A DNA stretch of 64,000 nt, taken from contig JAGGNK010006892.1 in NCBI GenBank assembly GCA_017590115.1, positions 11,194,429 through 11,258,428 of the forward strand, written 5' to 3'. The translations under genes were made by a program, and so were the position numbers. Positions 1 through 12,065 of the stretch are shown here, piece after piece. Within the stretch, counting starts at the first letter, position 1; each line of letters starts with the position of its first letter. The stretch is from Montifringilla adamsi. Its lineage: Eukaryota; Chordata; Aves; Passeriformes; Passeridae. The notes under the pieces are model-generated. The model saw nothing but the letters and a program-made list of their open reading frames with translations. It did not search any database and was not told the DNA's origin.

Positions 1-746
1 CCTGCAGTGAGGGGCCCAGAGCTGAGCACAGCATTGGAGCTGTGGCCTCAGCAGTGCTGAGTACAGGGGGACGGTCACTGCCCTGCTCCTGCTGCCACAC
101 CAGGGCTGATCCAGGCCAGGATGCCATCGGCCTTCTTGGCCACCTGGGCCTTCTTGGCTCCTGTAAGCTTCTGTTGACCAATACCCCCACTTCCTTTTCT
201 GCCTGGCAACTTCCCAGCCACTCTTCCCCAATTCTCTAACTTGGGGAAGCTTGAGACTTACTCATCTGGTGGTTTTGATTCCATTCCCCTTCATGAGAAA
301 CTACTGCCAGATGATGTTTCACCAACCTTATTCCATCTCACATGAACCTCTTCCATTTTAAAGGTTACCGTCCATTCCTTCTCCATTTCTCTTCCTACAA
401 GTTCTTTAGCAATTGCCACATTAGCCACAGGCTTGTTAAACAGATATATGTTTTCCTCGAGTTTCCCATCCTCTTTATCTGCCTGTTCTGATAGCCTAAA
501 TATTGACATTGTTAATGGGCAATGAAGTAAATGAGAAGACATGTCTTCAGATGCAACATTCTTTTGTAGTTAAAACACTTCTCCATGGAAATGAAAATTA
601 ACAATAGTAGTCAAAATGTTAAATTGACCTAGCACTTCAATTTTTAGTTTTGATTCTTTGCTAGTAGTGGAGGAAAGCACACATGAAATACTTAAATTAT
701 GTACTTTACTTCAATCACTTTTTTTTTTTTTTTTTTCCTTTAACAG
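1..746. other. No gene recognised, left edge
   Basis: No exon, RNA gene or repeat family could be identified here. The short open frames lack recognisable domains and convincing splice contexts. A poly-T run near 718-736 precedes the exon-like segment that begins at 747 and could serve as its polypyrimidine tract. Confidence 0.4.
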
Positions 747-804
747 GGCACTTTGGAAACTTTTGCATTTCTTGATAGGTTCTGTTCTACAAGTATTATA
801 AAAG
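747..804 (+). CDS. Exon-like segment, unknown gene (partial)
   Basis: A long T-rich tract ends in ACAG just before this 58-nt segment, and a strong donor (AAAG/GTGAGG) follows it. In frame 0 it encodes 19 residues, beginning GTLETFAFLDRF, plus one leftover base. The good acceptor, good donor and open frame suggest a small internal exon of a plus-strand gene. I do not recognise the peptide. The segment does not splice in frame to the next candidate at 1027, so it may instead be a relic or a chance match. Confidence 0.3.
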
Positions 805-1026
805 GTGAGGTAGAACCCTTGTATTAAAAAATGCACTTTAATATGTTACATGTTCTGTAAGTTTCTCAATATAGCTTGCTGAAGGTCATTCTTAACAGAT
901 AGTTGTTTACGATTCAAACAATAGACAGATTATATCTGTTTATTTAAAGTCTCAGATAAGAAGAAATAAAACTACATCCTTTTCCGTTTGTCTGTCTTGG
1001 ACACGGATGAATTTGAAAACCTTCAG

Positions 1027-1119
1027 TGGCTGATGAAAGTCATAGAACTTCATGAAGATCAGATAAACTTCTTAAAAACCTTTATCAGATACAAAAGCAC
1101 AAAACTTAGCATTGAAGAG
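1027..1119 (+). CDS. Exon-like coiled-coil segment, unknown gene (partial or decayed)
   Basis: An open frame runs from 970 to a GAG/GTATCC donor after 1119. It encodes a charged, heptad-like peptide with the stretches LMKVIELHEDQINFLKTF and YKSTKLSIEE, typical of a coiled coil. The only usable AG upstream is CTTCAG at 1021-1026, and its pyrimidine tract is poor. The open frame also extends 5' of that AG, so the true acceptor may have been lost. Composition suggests real coding origin, but no family was recognised. Confidence 0.3.
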
Positions 1120-2137
1120 GTATCCTGTAGCCTTCTCCTGGGTGTAGGGTTCTGTGTTCAGGGGAAAGTTCAAAGCAGGAGAAGGAAATTACTTCTCCTA
1201 TAAAGCATGCTCAGCTAGAGATTGCCTTTTCTTCCTTGTTACTTGTACAAATGAATCACAGTGTCCTATTTCTGTTGGAATTAATTTTTTTTTTCCGCTT
1301 TCCGGAATGAATGGTATAATATTTACCACATCCATTTTTGAAGAATGCAATACTTTTCTCCCACACTGCTAACAGGATTAAGGTTAGTTTTACCTGAGGA
1401 CTTGGATTGATCATCTCTAAATGATGCAAAATAAATGAAATTTTGAACATATTTTTCCAAACACTAAAGTTATTTGCCAGGACAGGGCCTATTGTTGACA
1501 TATTTTTCCTTGTACTTTCCAGTGGCTGGCTGTCACAGAGACCTTGAATCACATCATCTAAAGTATTGTCATTTATGTCTGAAAGTCAGTGTCAGTTTTG
1601 CTGGAGATTTTCAGTAGGGCCTGGCTTTCAATGCAAGACAGATTTGATTTCTTATGAGATCTATTAAGAAAGAAGAAAAAGATTTCTTGAAGACACATTT
1701 CCTGTTGATTTAGCATAGCAGCCAGAAAGGGTGGAGGATGTCTCTTGCGCTAATGTTAAATAAATTGTTTTATGTATGCATCCTGAGGTGTTGTAGAGAG
1801 GATCTATGGTGCACAGAATCTTGAGAAGAAACTATCTATTGAATTTGACATTTGTGTCCATTTTAGGTCTTGTTCTTATGGTGGATTTTATCCTTTTTGT
1901 CATTTCCACCTGTTTTATTTTAACTCCAGAGGGTATGCGTAAAATTTACAGTGCCATAAACAAAGGGAGAATTAAGACAGTGTTTAAAAGAAAGTCTGTA
2001 TTCTTCACATTTCTTTGTGCTTGCTTAGCTCTGCACACTAAAGTACTTCCAGGGAAAACAGCAAGATGGCTCTTAGGAAACATATTTTCTCTGTGTGTGA
2101 GCATTTGCAGAACTGAAGTCTAAGAAAGAACACTCAC
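1120..2137. other. No gene recognised
   Basis: AT-rich sequence with only short chance frames. The 105-codon frame at 1806-2123 is hydrophobic but has no domain and no matching splice signals. Confidence 0.35.
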
Positions 2138-2345
2138 CTACTTGAGAATGCAGGTATAGAGAGGTGTGCATGAGGAGGGCTTTGCTGGGTTTGGCAGCCT
2201 TTATGGCTTCCTCAAATTTCACATTTGCTTTCAGAATGAAGCCCTTGGGTTCACAAACATTAGCTTTGTAATCATGTTCCATCCACCCCTTAATGCATCC
2301 TCGCATTTCCTTATTAACACCTGGTGATGCTGCTGGCAGCAGGCC
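2138..2345 (-). CDS. Candidate internal exon, unknown gene (partial)
   Basis: On the minus strand an acceptor (CACATTACCCAACAG) precedes 208 nt of uninterrupted frame, which ends at a strong donor (CAAGTAG/GTGAGT). It would encode 69 residues including KGWMEHDYKANVCEPKGF and FEEAIKAAKPSKALL. The composition is protein-like, but I cannot name the family. No partner exon was found, and a CR1 copy lies immediately upstream in the transcription direction. It could be an orphan exon, a decayed gene or chance. Confidence 0.3.
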
Positions 2346-2423
2346 CTGTTGGGTAATGTGAAACATGCTCTAGTGCATGGAGTGCAGAGCTGTAAAATGG
2401 AGCTAATTCATTCATGCACGTAG

Positions 2424-2810
2424 ATTCACAGCATCAGAGAATGGTTTGGGCTGGAAGGGACCTTAAAGAACATCCGGTTCTGACTCCCTGCCAAGGACAG
2501 AGACACGTTTTTCTAGACCAGCTTTCGTACAACCTGGCCTTGAACACTTCCAGGGATGGGACATCCACAGCTTCTTTGTGCAACCTGTCTCTTCAACTTC
2601 ACAGTAAAGAATTTCTTCCTAATATCTAATTTAAAACTATTACCTTTCAGTTTAAAGCCATCCCCCCTTTTTCTATCATTACATGCCCCTGTGAAAAGCC
2701 CCTCTCCAGCTCACTTGCAGGTCCCCTATAGGTACTGGAAGGCAGCTATAGTGCATCCCTGAAGCCTTCTTCAGGCCGTACAACCCAAAATCTCACAGCA
2801 TGTCTTCACA
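2424..2810 (-). mobile_element. CR1 LINE 3' fragment
   Basis: The sequence reads as the reverse complement of the avian CR1 3' end. It starts with a degenerate form of the terminal repeat (CATCAGAGAATGGTTTGGGC), continues through GGAAGGGACCTTAAAGAACATC, the CACTTCCAGGGATGGGACAT block and the ACAGTAAAGAATTTCTTCC block, and stops abruptly after CAGCATGTCTTCAC. It is 5'-truncated, like most CR1 copies, and carries no reverse-transcriptase frame. Confidence 0.9.
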
Positions 2811-2889
2811 CCGTCAAGGGAAAGTGGCAGCCCAGGAATGCTGTGATTTTGGTATGTGGGCACTTCACAGGTACTTCTTTTTAAACAGG

Positions 2890-2945
2890 GAAGTCAGAGT
2901 AGCACAACTCATGAGCAACAACAAAGTTGTTCAAGTTCAAAGTTC
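2890..2945 (-). pseudogene. Possible decayed MMP catalytic exon (MMP20 relic?)
   Basis: The minus strand contains GTTGTTGCTCATGAGTT, which matches the MMP zinc-binding exon (GTTGCTGCTCATGAGTTTGG in the MMP27 gene of this window) at 16 of 17 positions. In translation it gives FVVAHEL, then loses the HxxGxxH pattern. Flanking bases give a degraded NLF-like lead-in. There is no splice site or open frame. The slot left of MMP27 is where mammals keep MMP20, the enamelysin gene reported as lost in toothless birds. The match is short, so chance remains possible. Confidence 0.3.
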
Positions 2946-5900
2946 ACCCTTGGATTTATCAGTTTCAAAACTAAGGTAAGAGTGCATCACAGGGGTGTAG
3001 AACATGGCTATGATCAGGAAGAAATATGAAGCAGTATATATCTGCAGTGTGTGTTTAGGAAGAAATGAATGCACAATTCAATACGTTTACAGAGTGAGGA
3101 CAAAATTATGCTATCCCCTTAAATACCTTTGAATGACTTTTCCTTCCTGAATTTATCACTGTAGCAGCTTGCATGGTATGGCAGAAATATCGGTGGGATA
3201 AAATCACTCAAAACTCTCAAGGCTGATGAAATGAAGTGTTATATAGTATATTTATCCATACCTCCTAGAAAATAAGACTAATATATAGAAGACAAAGAAA
3301 TCTAGAAGTTTAGATGAAACAGTAAAAAGTCAGAAAAAAGTTGAAGTTTTGGCTAAAGGAAGACATGACACTGACGCTAGTGATATTGCCATGCACATTA
3401 GCGATAGCTAAAATACACATTGCTGTAATTAAAAACTGCAGCCTACAGGTATTTATATGCCCAAGTTTGTTGGTAGTCAAAGATGATTAATCTACAATGT
3501 GTTGCAAAGTATCTGATAACTGCATTGTTTAAACACAGCTATGCCTTAATTCCACAGATGTCCATCATATATTAAGCTGGACATCACCAGTTTCCTTCAC
3601 TGTCATCTTTACTGGTGTCAGAAGAACTAAATCTGCTGAATTTTGATAGAACAAGTTTCTTGCTTTCTTCTCTGGAACAATTTTGTATGTAAAAAACTAT
3701 GTAATGGGAGAGCAGCTGTTAATTTCGCAATTAAAGTCCAAACTGCTGACAGTTGACAGCAGTAATTGGCATCTTTGCAATGAAGTGGGGACCTGATTAT
3801 TTAATTCCAGTAAATATCAGGGATCAAGCTGGAGGGAAGACAATTGAAATTACAGGATATAGAAATTTCTGTGGAAAAAAACCCAGGCAGGTTTCTAATC
3901 ACCAGAGGAATGTAGCTCTGAAGCAGCTCTCTTGTGAGAAGAGGAGTAATTGGAGAGTCTTGAAAAGGGAACTTGGTAACTCTTTGCAGGGGACTACTCC
4001 ATGTGTTTTCCAGGCAGCTCTGAACTCAGTGAACCAGAATGTCTTTCACATGGGCCCTCTCCTTTAAGTTCTTCCTTGCTGGGTGTGCTCAGTTTACATT
4101 GGAAATTCTTAATTTTCAGCATTTGGCTTTCTCATTTGTGATAAGGTATGACAGCAATAAAAAAATGGGGGTGACAGCAGTGACAAAGACGTTGTCCCAA
4201 AATAGACCTTTCACTGGTATGTGGCAATATGCGTTCAGTGCCCTCATTGTGCCTTGGCTTTCTAGATAGGAGTGTGCTGTGCTGCAGCTCGACTATAGAG
4301 AGAGAGGAAACACTGAAGGGAGGGCCAACACCAAGAGCCAGGGCTCACCTGGAACAGCGCAGAGCCTTTTTGCAGTACCTGAGTGGAGGCAGATTGCACA
4401 GAGCTCATTTAATTTTCACCGGGTTATGCAACTCTGTACTTTGCATGAATAACAGAGGAGCCATTATTGTAAACCACAGGTAAGGAGAAACTCCAAAACA
4501 AGGAAAATACATACATAATAGATTTATTGTGCCGTAAGCATACGGTTACATAAGCATGGTACGACACTTTTCAAGTTGCTATAAATTACGTGTGGGAGTA
4601 AGGCTTTGGGATCCTGGATTCTACAAATCTTAAGTCTTGGGGTAAACCTCTGACCCCTTGAGGCCAAAGATAAAAATCACTGATTTCAGTCTGGCCTGCA
4701 TTTCCCTTCAGATCTCTTTACCCCATTCTCTCCAGCTGTCACTGTGTCACAACCCATAGAGAAAGAAGGTAAAGAACAGTTTCATTGTGCCCTTTCCATA
4801 AATCACCTTTCAGTATGAAAAAAATGTAACTCAAGAAGCCTGTCACAGGTTTGGGTTTTTTTTACCCTACAGAAATTAAGAGTACTTAAAAGAACACATT
4901 ATGTTTTTTCAAAGAGACAATTAGGAATAGCACTTTATTTTATTTTTTTTTTCTTCAATAAGTAAGAATCCATTATTTTGCCAAAAACAGTGGTGGTAGA
5001 TGGGACCCTTTTTCAGACTGAAATGATAAAAAAATTTCACCTCTCTAGACAACTTAGCTAATGCTTCAAAAGATTTCCATTGATGGCATTAAATAAACTT
5101 ATTGCTATTTTCATAAATCATGCATATTAAAAACCAGAACATTTTCCATGCTCCTTCCAAAACAAAGTACCAGGGAAAATGTATTCCTATTATGCAAGTC
5201 TGAATGTTTCGCAGTCTTTTCCTTGATTCAAATATTTTAATGTGAAAATAAATGGAAAATCATTGTGTCTGGATGGTTCAGATCTAATGTGTTATGCTAA
5301 AGTTCACAAAGTTGCACTGAAAATCCCAACAAGAAACATTACATAACAAAAAATAGATAGCCTCTAATACCCTATTTAACTTTAAATTAAAAAATTGCCA
5401 TTTTTGATGGAACATTGAAATTCAGTTAGCTCTCAAATTTCTTGGCATATTTACAAATCCATGCAAAAATATTTAAATACTATGATTTAAATGCTATGAT
5501 TCTATTTAATACAAGCATTATAGATGTTAACTAAATTTTTACTTATAAGTCCACAAATAAATATATTTTCTACTGTTATAATAATGTAACTTAGAAAATG
5601 CATTTTGATTATTTGTAATTATAACACATTTTTTATTTATTTTGTAATTTATTTTGATAGTTTAAAATATTTTTATTCTATAACCCAGAATGTGTACAAA
5701 AATCAAACCAATTATTTAGTGCAGATGATCCAAGAAGTAGTTTCATTTTTTTCCATAGAGTATTTCTCTCCTTTCTCTATCCACAATGCCAAAATCTAAC
5801 CAAATATCCTGTTTCCTTTGTTGGAGAGAATTCTGCTCTGGTGGACAGATGGTGGTATGGTTTCTCCAAATTTTCATCTAAGAGGTGGATTGCTGAAAAT

Positions 5901-8371
5901 AACCAATTTAAGATCTTGATGTCACAGAGAATTAATCTGTTAAAATGGCACCTGCTTTTCTTATCTTGGGAAAAGTAGTCTGGCTTTATCTTAGCCAGTC
6001 TTTTATGGAGGCTGGTGCACAGAGTTACCGTACTTGCTTATAGATTTGTGTCTTTGAACAAATCTCTTAAACTCTTGACAACTTCTTCCCTTTGTGTTTA
6101 TCCTGATTTTCAGGATTGCTCACTGATGTCTGCTAAATTCAATAACAACAATAGATGTTTCCTTCTATCAGCATGTTTGACAAATTGTGCTTTCACTTTT
6201 TTGTTCAAAATGCAAGAGATGAAAAGGATTTTGCTTTTCACTGGTCAAAATAGAAAATAGAGGGATATGCATGCAGGACACTCACTTGGCTGTGCAAAAC
6301 TGGAAGCTATGTGAAACAGGGACAAGTTTGTCCTAGTTTTGGATCATAGCTTTTTCCTCTTGATTTTGTTCTGAAGTAGATAGAAAAGGAAGATCCATTC
6401 ACAACAAATAGGGCAAAAGACTAAAAATCATTCAAGAAATTGCAGATACCAGACATGAAATATGTTTGTCTTCTGCATAGGTTCCACAGTTCTGAGGGAA
6501 GACAGAACAGCTTCATATTTCACTTATATCTAGGTCTCAGGCTCTCCTGGGGGTCAAAATGGCTTATTCCATCTATTAGTAAAAGGAATAGAGGCAGCAA
6601 AGTTCTTGCTTAAATTGCTGTGGGTGCAAGTGTCTTACACATTTGCAGGTTCTCAGTAACACAGATCCATTGGCCAGTCTTCTGGCAGTCATCTGAAGTG
6701 TCTTGGATGAAACAGTTTCTCATAGAGAAAATTTGTGATTGGCATAAAAAGGCACAAAGGAAAGGAGACAAAAACTAAATATGTTTAAAAAAATATATAT
6801 ATATATTTGTACAATGCAAACAACTGTGATAACAGAACAGAACAACAACAAAAGGCACCAGACTTCATTCATATCCATACTTTAAACTATGATTCCTCAG
6901 TGTTTTAACGAGTGATGTGCAAATCCTCTGTCTCTGTTTTCAGTTAAATAATTGTGCAGTTACTGTGTTAGGTCTCATCCATAAGATCACAGAGTCAGTT
7001 CTTTCAAAATAAAAATGGAAAAGTGGTGAGTGGTTTCTGCTCTGTCATCACCTTCTCCTTGATGAAACCAGATTGTATTGATAAAAGCATAGGCTGAAGA
7101 GGCTGTAGATTGAATTCCAAAATTAGATACTGGATTGGCATGAATATTTGTTTCTTTGCTCATCAGTCTTGCATAAGACCACTTAAACCACAAGATGGTT
7201 CTTCCTCCAGAGAACTGTTCTCCTGGCTTTTTCTGGTTCTTTTGGGAAAGAACAACTTCTTCAATGGTTTCCCACTATGTCACCCTGTTCACTGGAAATG
7301 CAGGTCTTTGAGAAGAAGTCAGAAAGGGTTTCTCATTAAATTCCATTAGAATAAGTTCTGTGTAAAAGAGAAGCAAAAATATTCTGTGTCCAGGAGTTTC
7401 TGAGGTGAGACTGAAGCTCTTCAAAATAACCAATGCTGATTAAATATAGGTGTATTTATTGGAATAGTGTTATGTTGCTAGGCTTAGTTTTGGCATTCCT
7501 CATTGTGCTCTGTGTTACATAAAATGAAAAACTTGGAAAAGGATCAACCCTGTTTCTGGACTTCATGGTTCAGTTTTTACTTTCTTCTACCTCCATCTGA
7601 TGTTCTGCCGAGTACTGCCATAGCAACCACTCTAGGAACTGGTTTTCATAATATGAATCACATTTTCCTTCTCTCTGCATATTTACAGGGCTTTGGACCA
7701 GAAAAAAAGTAAGAAAATCCTTAAAAATTAGGAAAATGGAAAAAAGAAAATAACTTGTTCATTAGAGGAACTGCAAATCTAGACTCTTCTTGGAGTTTCT
7801 TTACCTAATCTTAGCCTGTTTGTCAAGGTTGTTTCAAACAGAACAGACAAATTCAATCTCATGCACCTTTAACTTACTGTCAAGAAGCAAAAACCTCGGA
7901 AGAATTTCTGGAATTGAACTTCATACGTGCCACATCCTGTCTGCATTCACTAAATGCCCCCACTGCCCTCTCTAGGCCAACATATCTGTTGGCAGAACCA
8001 TGTGATTGATGTTGAGTCACTGAGAAGAGTTTCGTAATCACCTCTAGACAGAGCTCCGAGAAGCAGTTCTTCTGTGGAAGGGTGTGAGATGTGAGTCCCA
8101 GTGAACACCATCAGCTGTTGACTGATACCTCTGAACATCTGCAGAACTTGTCTTGTGCTGAACCCATGTCAGTAGCTATTGCTGCCTGCCACAGGAAAAA
8201 CTGTTTGCCTGACTGTTACCAGCCTCTTTTCAGCTTTCTCATGCTCTAGAAAAGTTATTTACATTTTGAATAAAAGATAATTAACTGCTAGATAATTTAC
8301 AATTGAATCACTAAATTAATCTTCTGGGGAAAAAAGGTTTCTGTATTTTATAAGAGTTTCTTTATCTATTT
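2946..8371. other. No gene recognised, AT-rich stretch
   Basis: About 5.4 kb without a recognised gene. Only short AT runs (for example the alternating AT near 6790-6806) stand out. A 20-nt stretch at 7690-7709 is framed by TTTACAG and GTAAGA but is too short to interpret. Confidence 0.4.
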
Positions 8372-8725
8372 AGAATCATTTAGGTTTGAAAACAGCTGTA
8401 TGGTCATCAAGTCCAACCACTAACCCGGCACTGCTGCGTTTACCACTAAATCATGTTCTTATGCTCTGTACCTAAATGTCTGTTTGAACATCTTCGGGGA
8501 TGGTGATTACATCACTTCCCTAGACAGCCTGCTCCAGTGCTTCATACCACCTTTTCCATGAACAAAATTTTCCTACTATCCAGTAAAAACCTCCCCTGGC
8601 AAAACCTGGAGCCTTTTTTCTCTTGTCCTATCTCTTGTCACTTGGGAGAAGAGACCAAACCCCAGCTCACTGTGGCCTCCTTTTTGTATTGCAGTGGTGG
8701 CTCTCCCCTCACTAGAGCCTCAGAG
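8372..8725 (-). mobile_element. CR1 LINE 3' fragment
   Basis: Reverse-complement CR1: AGAATCATTTAGGTTTGAAAA, then ATCAAGTCCAACCACTAACC, the GGCACTGCTG block, the CTTCCCTAGACAGCCTGCTCC block and CTTGTCCTATCTCTTGTCAC near the end. The subfamily differs from the copy at 2424, with a longer and more diverged body. It is 5'-truncated and non-coding. Confidence 0.9.
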
Positions 8726-9034
8726 ACTAAGCTTACATCATGAGCCAGCACTGAAATCTGTGTTACCCCAACTCCAGCTATAGCAATACCTGAGCTGTTG
8801 ACACAGAGTGCCCGAAGGCAGCGCAGACTGGGCTATCTGGGCTGCACTACGTGCGGCACCTCCATACATTCATTGCCAAACATCCCAAATTGACTGCCAA
8901 ACCAATTCTAAAATACTGATGTCAGTACTAACAGCCTTACTTGCTCTTGACATTCATGGGGTCAGCATGAACTACTCACCTCTTTGTTATGGTAGGTTTT
9001 ATGTCAAAATAAACATGGAATAAATTAGATTAGG

Positions 9035-9330
9035 CTAGATTAGACTAGAATAGTTCAGTTGGAGGGGACTTACAGTGCTCATCCAGCTCAAGTGCCTGAC
9101 CACTTTATGGCTGACAAATAGTTAAAATTTGTTACTAATGGCATTGCCTAAATGCCTCTGAAACACTGACAACCTTGGGACATCTGCCACCTCTCTAGGA
9201 AGTTCCAGTGTTTGACCACATTGTCATAAAGAAATGCATCCTAATGTCCAGTCTGAACATCTTCTGGTGCAGTGAACTGTTCCCCTATGTCCTGTTAGCA
9301 GATCTCAGGGAGAAGAGCAGAGTTATTTAT
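9035..9330 (-). mobile_element. Old CR1 LINE 3' fragment
   Basis: Diverged reverse-complement CR1: AGACTAGAATAGTTCAGTTGG, then a GGGACTTACAGTGCTCATC block, the AAATGCCTCTGAAACACTGA block and TTCCAGTGTTTGACCAC. The greater divergence suggests an older insertion than its neighbour at 8372. Confidence 0.75.
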
Positions 9331-9598
9331 TGGGATTTGAAATAATCTGATGATTACATGGCTTGGATATGGAGCTGATACATTTCAGAATGCTTGTTAT
9401 AGCAGCTGGTAAAGAAACCACATTCAGCTTAATTACAGAAATAAATCAATAAATGTGCTATTTTTGGAAGCAGACAGTGTGATTCTATTAACTGCCTTTC
9501 CTCCACAGAGCACAGGCTGACAGGATCAGGCCTGTTTGCTGCAAGGATAAATACTCACCCTTCATTTTCAGTGTTGCATCTACTTTGCTATTGATTCC

Positions 9599-9624
9599 TC
9601 TGAAGTCTTTATGAAGACTTCAGA
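9599..9624. repeat. Perfect 11-bp inverted repeat
   Basis: TCTGAAGTCTT (9599-9609), a 4-nt loop and AAGACTTCAGA (9614-9624) form a perfect stem-loop. No adjacent gene explains it. Confidence 0.5.
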
Positions 9625-9779
9625 AAAGTCTATTTGGATGGCTCTTTCCCATAATTCTTCAACTTTTTTTAATCATACATTTGAAAGAAAAACCCAAGTA
9701 TTATAAAGATAATGTTGTATTTTTCATACTTTTGAAAATGTACTTGAAATGGCAAGATTTCTTCCCTGCATGATCTTAT

Positions 9780-9860
9780 GATCATGGGGTCATTGAACGG
9801 TTTGGGTTGGAAGGGACCTTAAAGGTCATATAGTTCCAGGCACCCTGCTATGGGATGGGA
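9780..9860 (-). mobile_element. Short CR1 LINE 3' tip
   Basis: Only the extreme 3' end of CR1 in reverse orientation is present: GGTTTGGGTTGGAAGGGACC, then TTAAAGGTCATATAGTTCCA. It is a very short, truncated copy. Confidence 0.8.
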
Positions 9861-12015
9861 GAAGTGAGATCTAAATAGGGCTTTTGATAAGAACTTTGAA
9901 TATGAGATATCAGAAAGTGGGCAGAGGCAGGTCTGTTCCGCCTGCTGGTGATGTGTGAGGAGCAATGAGATAATAAACAATCCCTTCCTCTTCCTGTGGT
10001 TTCTCCCTCAGGAAATCATGCAACACTTACACTTGCACACTCCCAGCCCTGCTGTGGCTGACTAACCTTGAATCCTCATCTACACAATTGGATTCAGACA
10101 ATTTCACTTTGCTGGTGCAGTTTACATAATACAATCTGTGGGGAAGCAGCTAGACATTCTCATACCTTAAAAAATTAGAATGAATGAGCACAAAATAAAA
10201 TATTTGAGGATTTTGGTGTAATATGCTAAGTAGAAAATCTATAGGGAGGCATATTGACAGTGTTTGGTCCAAAAGAATCCTGAAGAAACAGCAAGTAAGA
10301 AACATCATTAGGAAATGAGGGAAGTTTCTAGGATTAGTAGAAAAGGCTCATGAACACCAACTTGTGGCTTCTTTTCTCTAAGGTTAATATCCACTGGAAA
10401 GAAGATCTGGAAAATCAGATTTAAATCTTTGATGATACTTTTAATGTTAACCTTCAAGGAAAGTCAGATTCTCCACAGTGCCTTTGCTGAGTCCTAACTG
10501 CAGTAGCACAGACCCTTGGTTTAGTTCTGTACGTGTTTATTTTATTACCCACGCCTATGCCAGAAAACACACAAGCCCTCTATTCACCAAGCCAAATGAA
10601 TTCAATACCTCCTATGAAGATTTTATAGCTGTTTCAAGTGTGGTTTCTTTAGAATGAATCAATGTGTTTGCTCAGTGGTTGGAGCAGCTGTAATAACATT
10701 GTGTTCACTGTGCAACCTTATTTCATTTGCTTAGTAAGTGTGAGCTGATTTTAAGATAGGTGGGTCAGAATTTTCCAGGAAAGATTTCTTGTAAAAGTCA
10801 TGGAGATTTTTTTAAAAAGTAACTGCCTCTATTATCAATTTAAAGTTAATATTCATTTTTCCTGTTTCATTAGGAGAAGAAAAAAGAGCAAATTAAAATT
10901 ATTTAGATGAGTCAGAAAAAAGCAGTATGATAGATAAGAGACATAAATTATCAAAATTGATTGGCAGGGAAAAGATGTGAAAACAATTCACTGCTTTTCC
11001 ACTGATTCTTTTATAATTTTACCCATTGTAAAGTATTTTTATTATTTACATCCTTAATTCATGTAAATATTTCAAATTTCACTCCTGTGTAGAAGAAACA
11101 TGAGCATTTTAAGAATGATCAGCTTCTTCCTGGAGAGAGGATGAGCAGTAGTGATGGTGGAAAAATGCGCTGTAGGTAAGAAGGTATCTGCTACATGTAT
11201 TAAATACCTTGTCTGCTGGTTTAGTTCCTCAGATTTAAGATACCTCTGTGACAGTTGTTGTTTTCATCTGGTGTGCTTTGGGGGATATCTCTGTGTTGTC
11301 TTTTTTCTCTCTTCTTCTGTGTTCACAGATCTTTATCTGAACAGTTTATTTCAGGACTAGTTTGTGCCTTGTACTATGTGAAAGAATATGTAATAAATAT
11401 TTTGTGGATGTTCTAGACATTGTTACCTCTAAAACTGCACGAGCCATGATTTGATGAACCATGCCCGTGCTTTATGTTTAACCTTGGCTTGAGTGTAGAT
11501 CTCACCTTGCCTATGAAATTGGCAGCCTTGGCTGGAGAGATGGCAGAGCAATCTCTGTCTGCCTTTAGCTCTGTTCAGTGGAGGCATCCTCTAAATTACT
11601 GTCCAGAGATGGGAGTAAATCACAGGACTAGACTGAGTATAACGATGCTTTGATGAATGACACATGGCAGTGGCTTCCTTGACAGCTTCAGCTTTGTGCT
11701 CCCTTTAGACAAGGAGATAAGAACACCTGTCAGAACTGTGCCACTGGGCCAGCAGCAGAGGGAACACTAATGTAGGTCGTGTACAAAGAATCTGTCAAAA
11801 AAGGTCATAGAAATTCTGCACTGAATTTGCTGCAATGAGGACTGCTGCCTTGGTCATAGTGAACCCAAAGTCACCTGGATGGAGGCTGTGCGGGCTGCAA
11901 GGAGGAGCAGAGAGTCAAAGGGCTACAGACCAGCCAAGTTTAGCATGCTCATGTGCAGCTACCACTCACAGAGCATCTCTGCAGTATGTTGCCTGAATTC
12001 TCCTCAAAGTTATAT

Positions 12016-12065
<50 letters not shown>

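Noticed and set aside
7690..7709. 20-nt micro-exon framed by TTTACAG and GTAAGA
   Set aside because: Such short matches to splice consensus are common, and no neighbouring exon gives it a phase.
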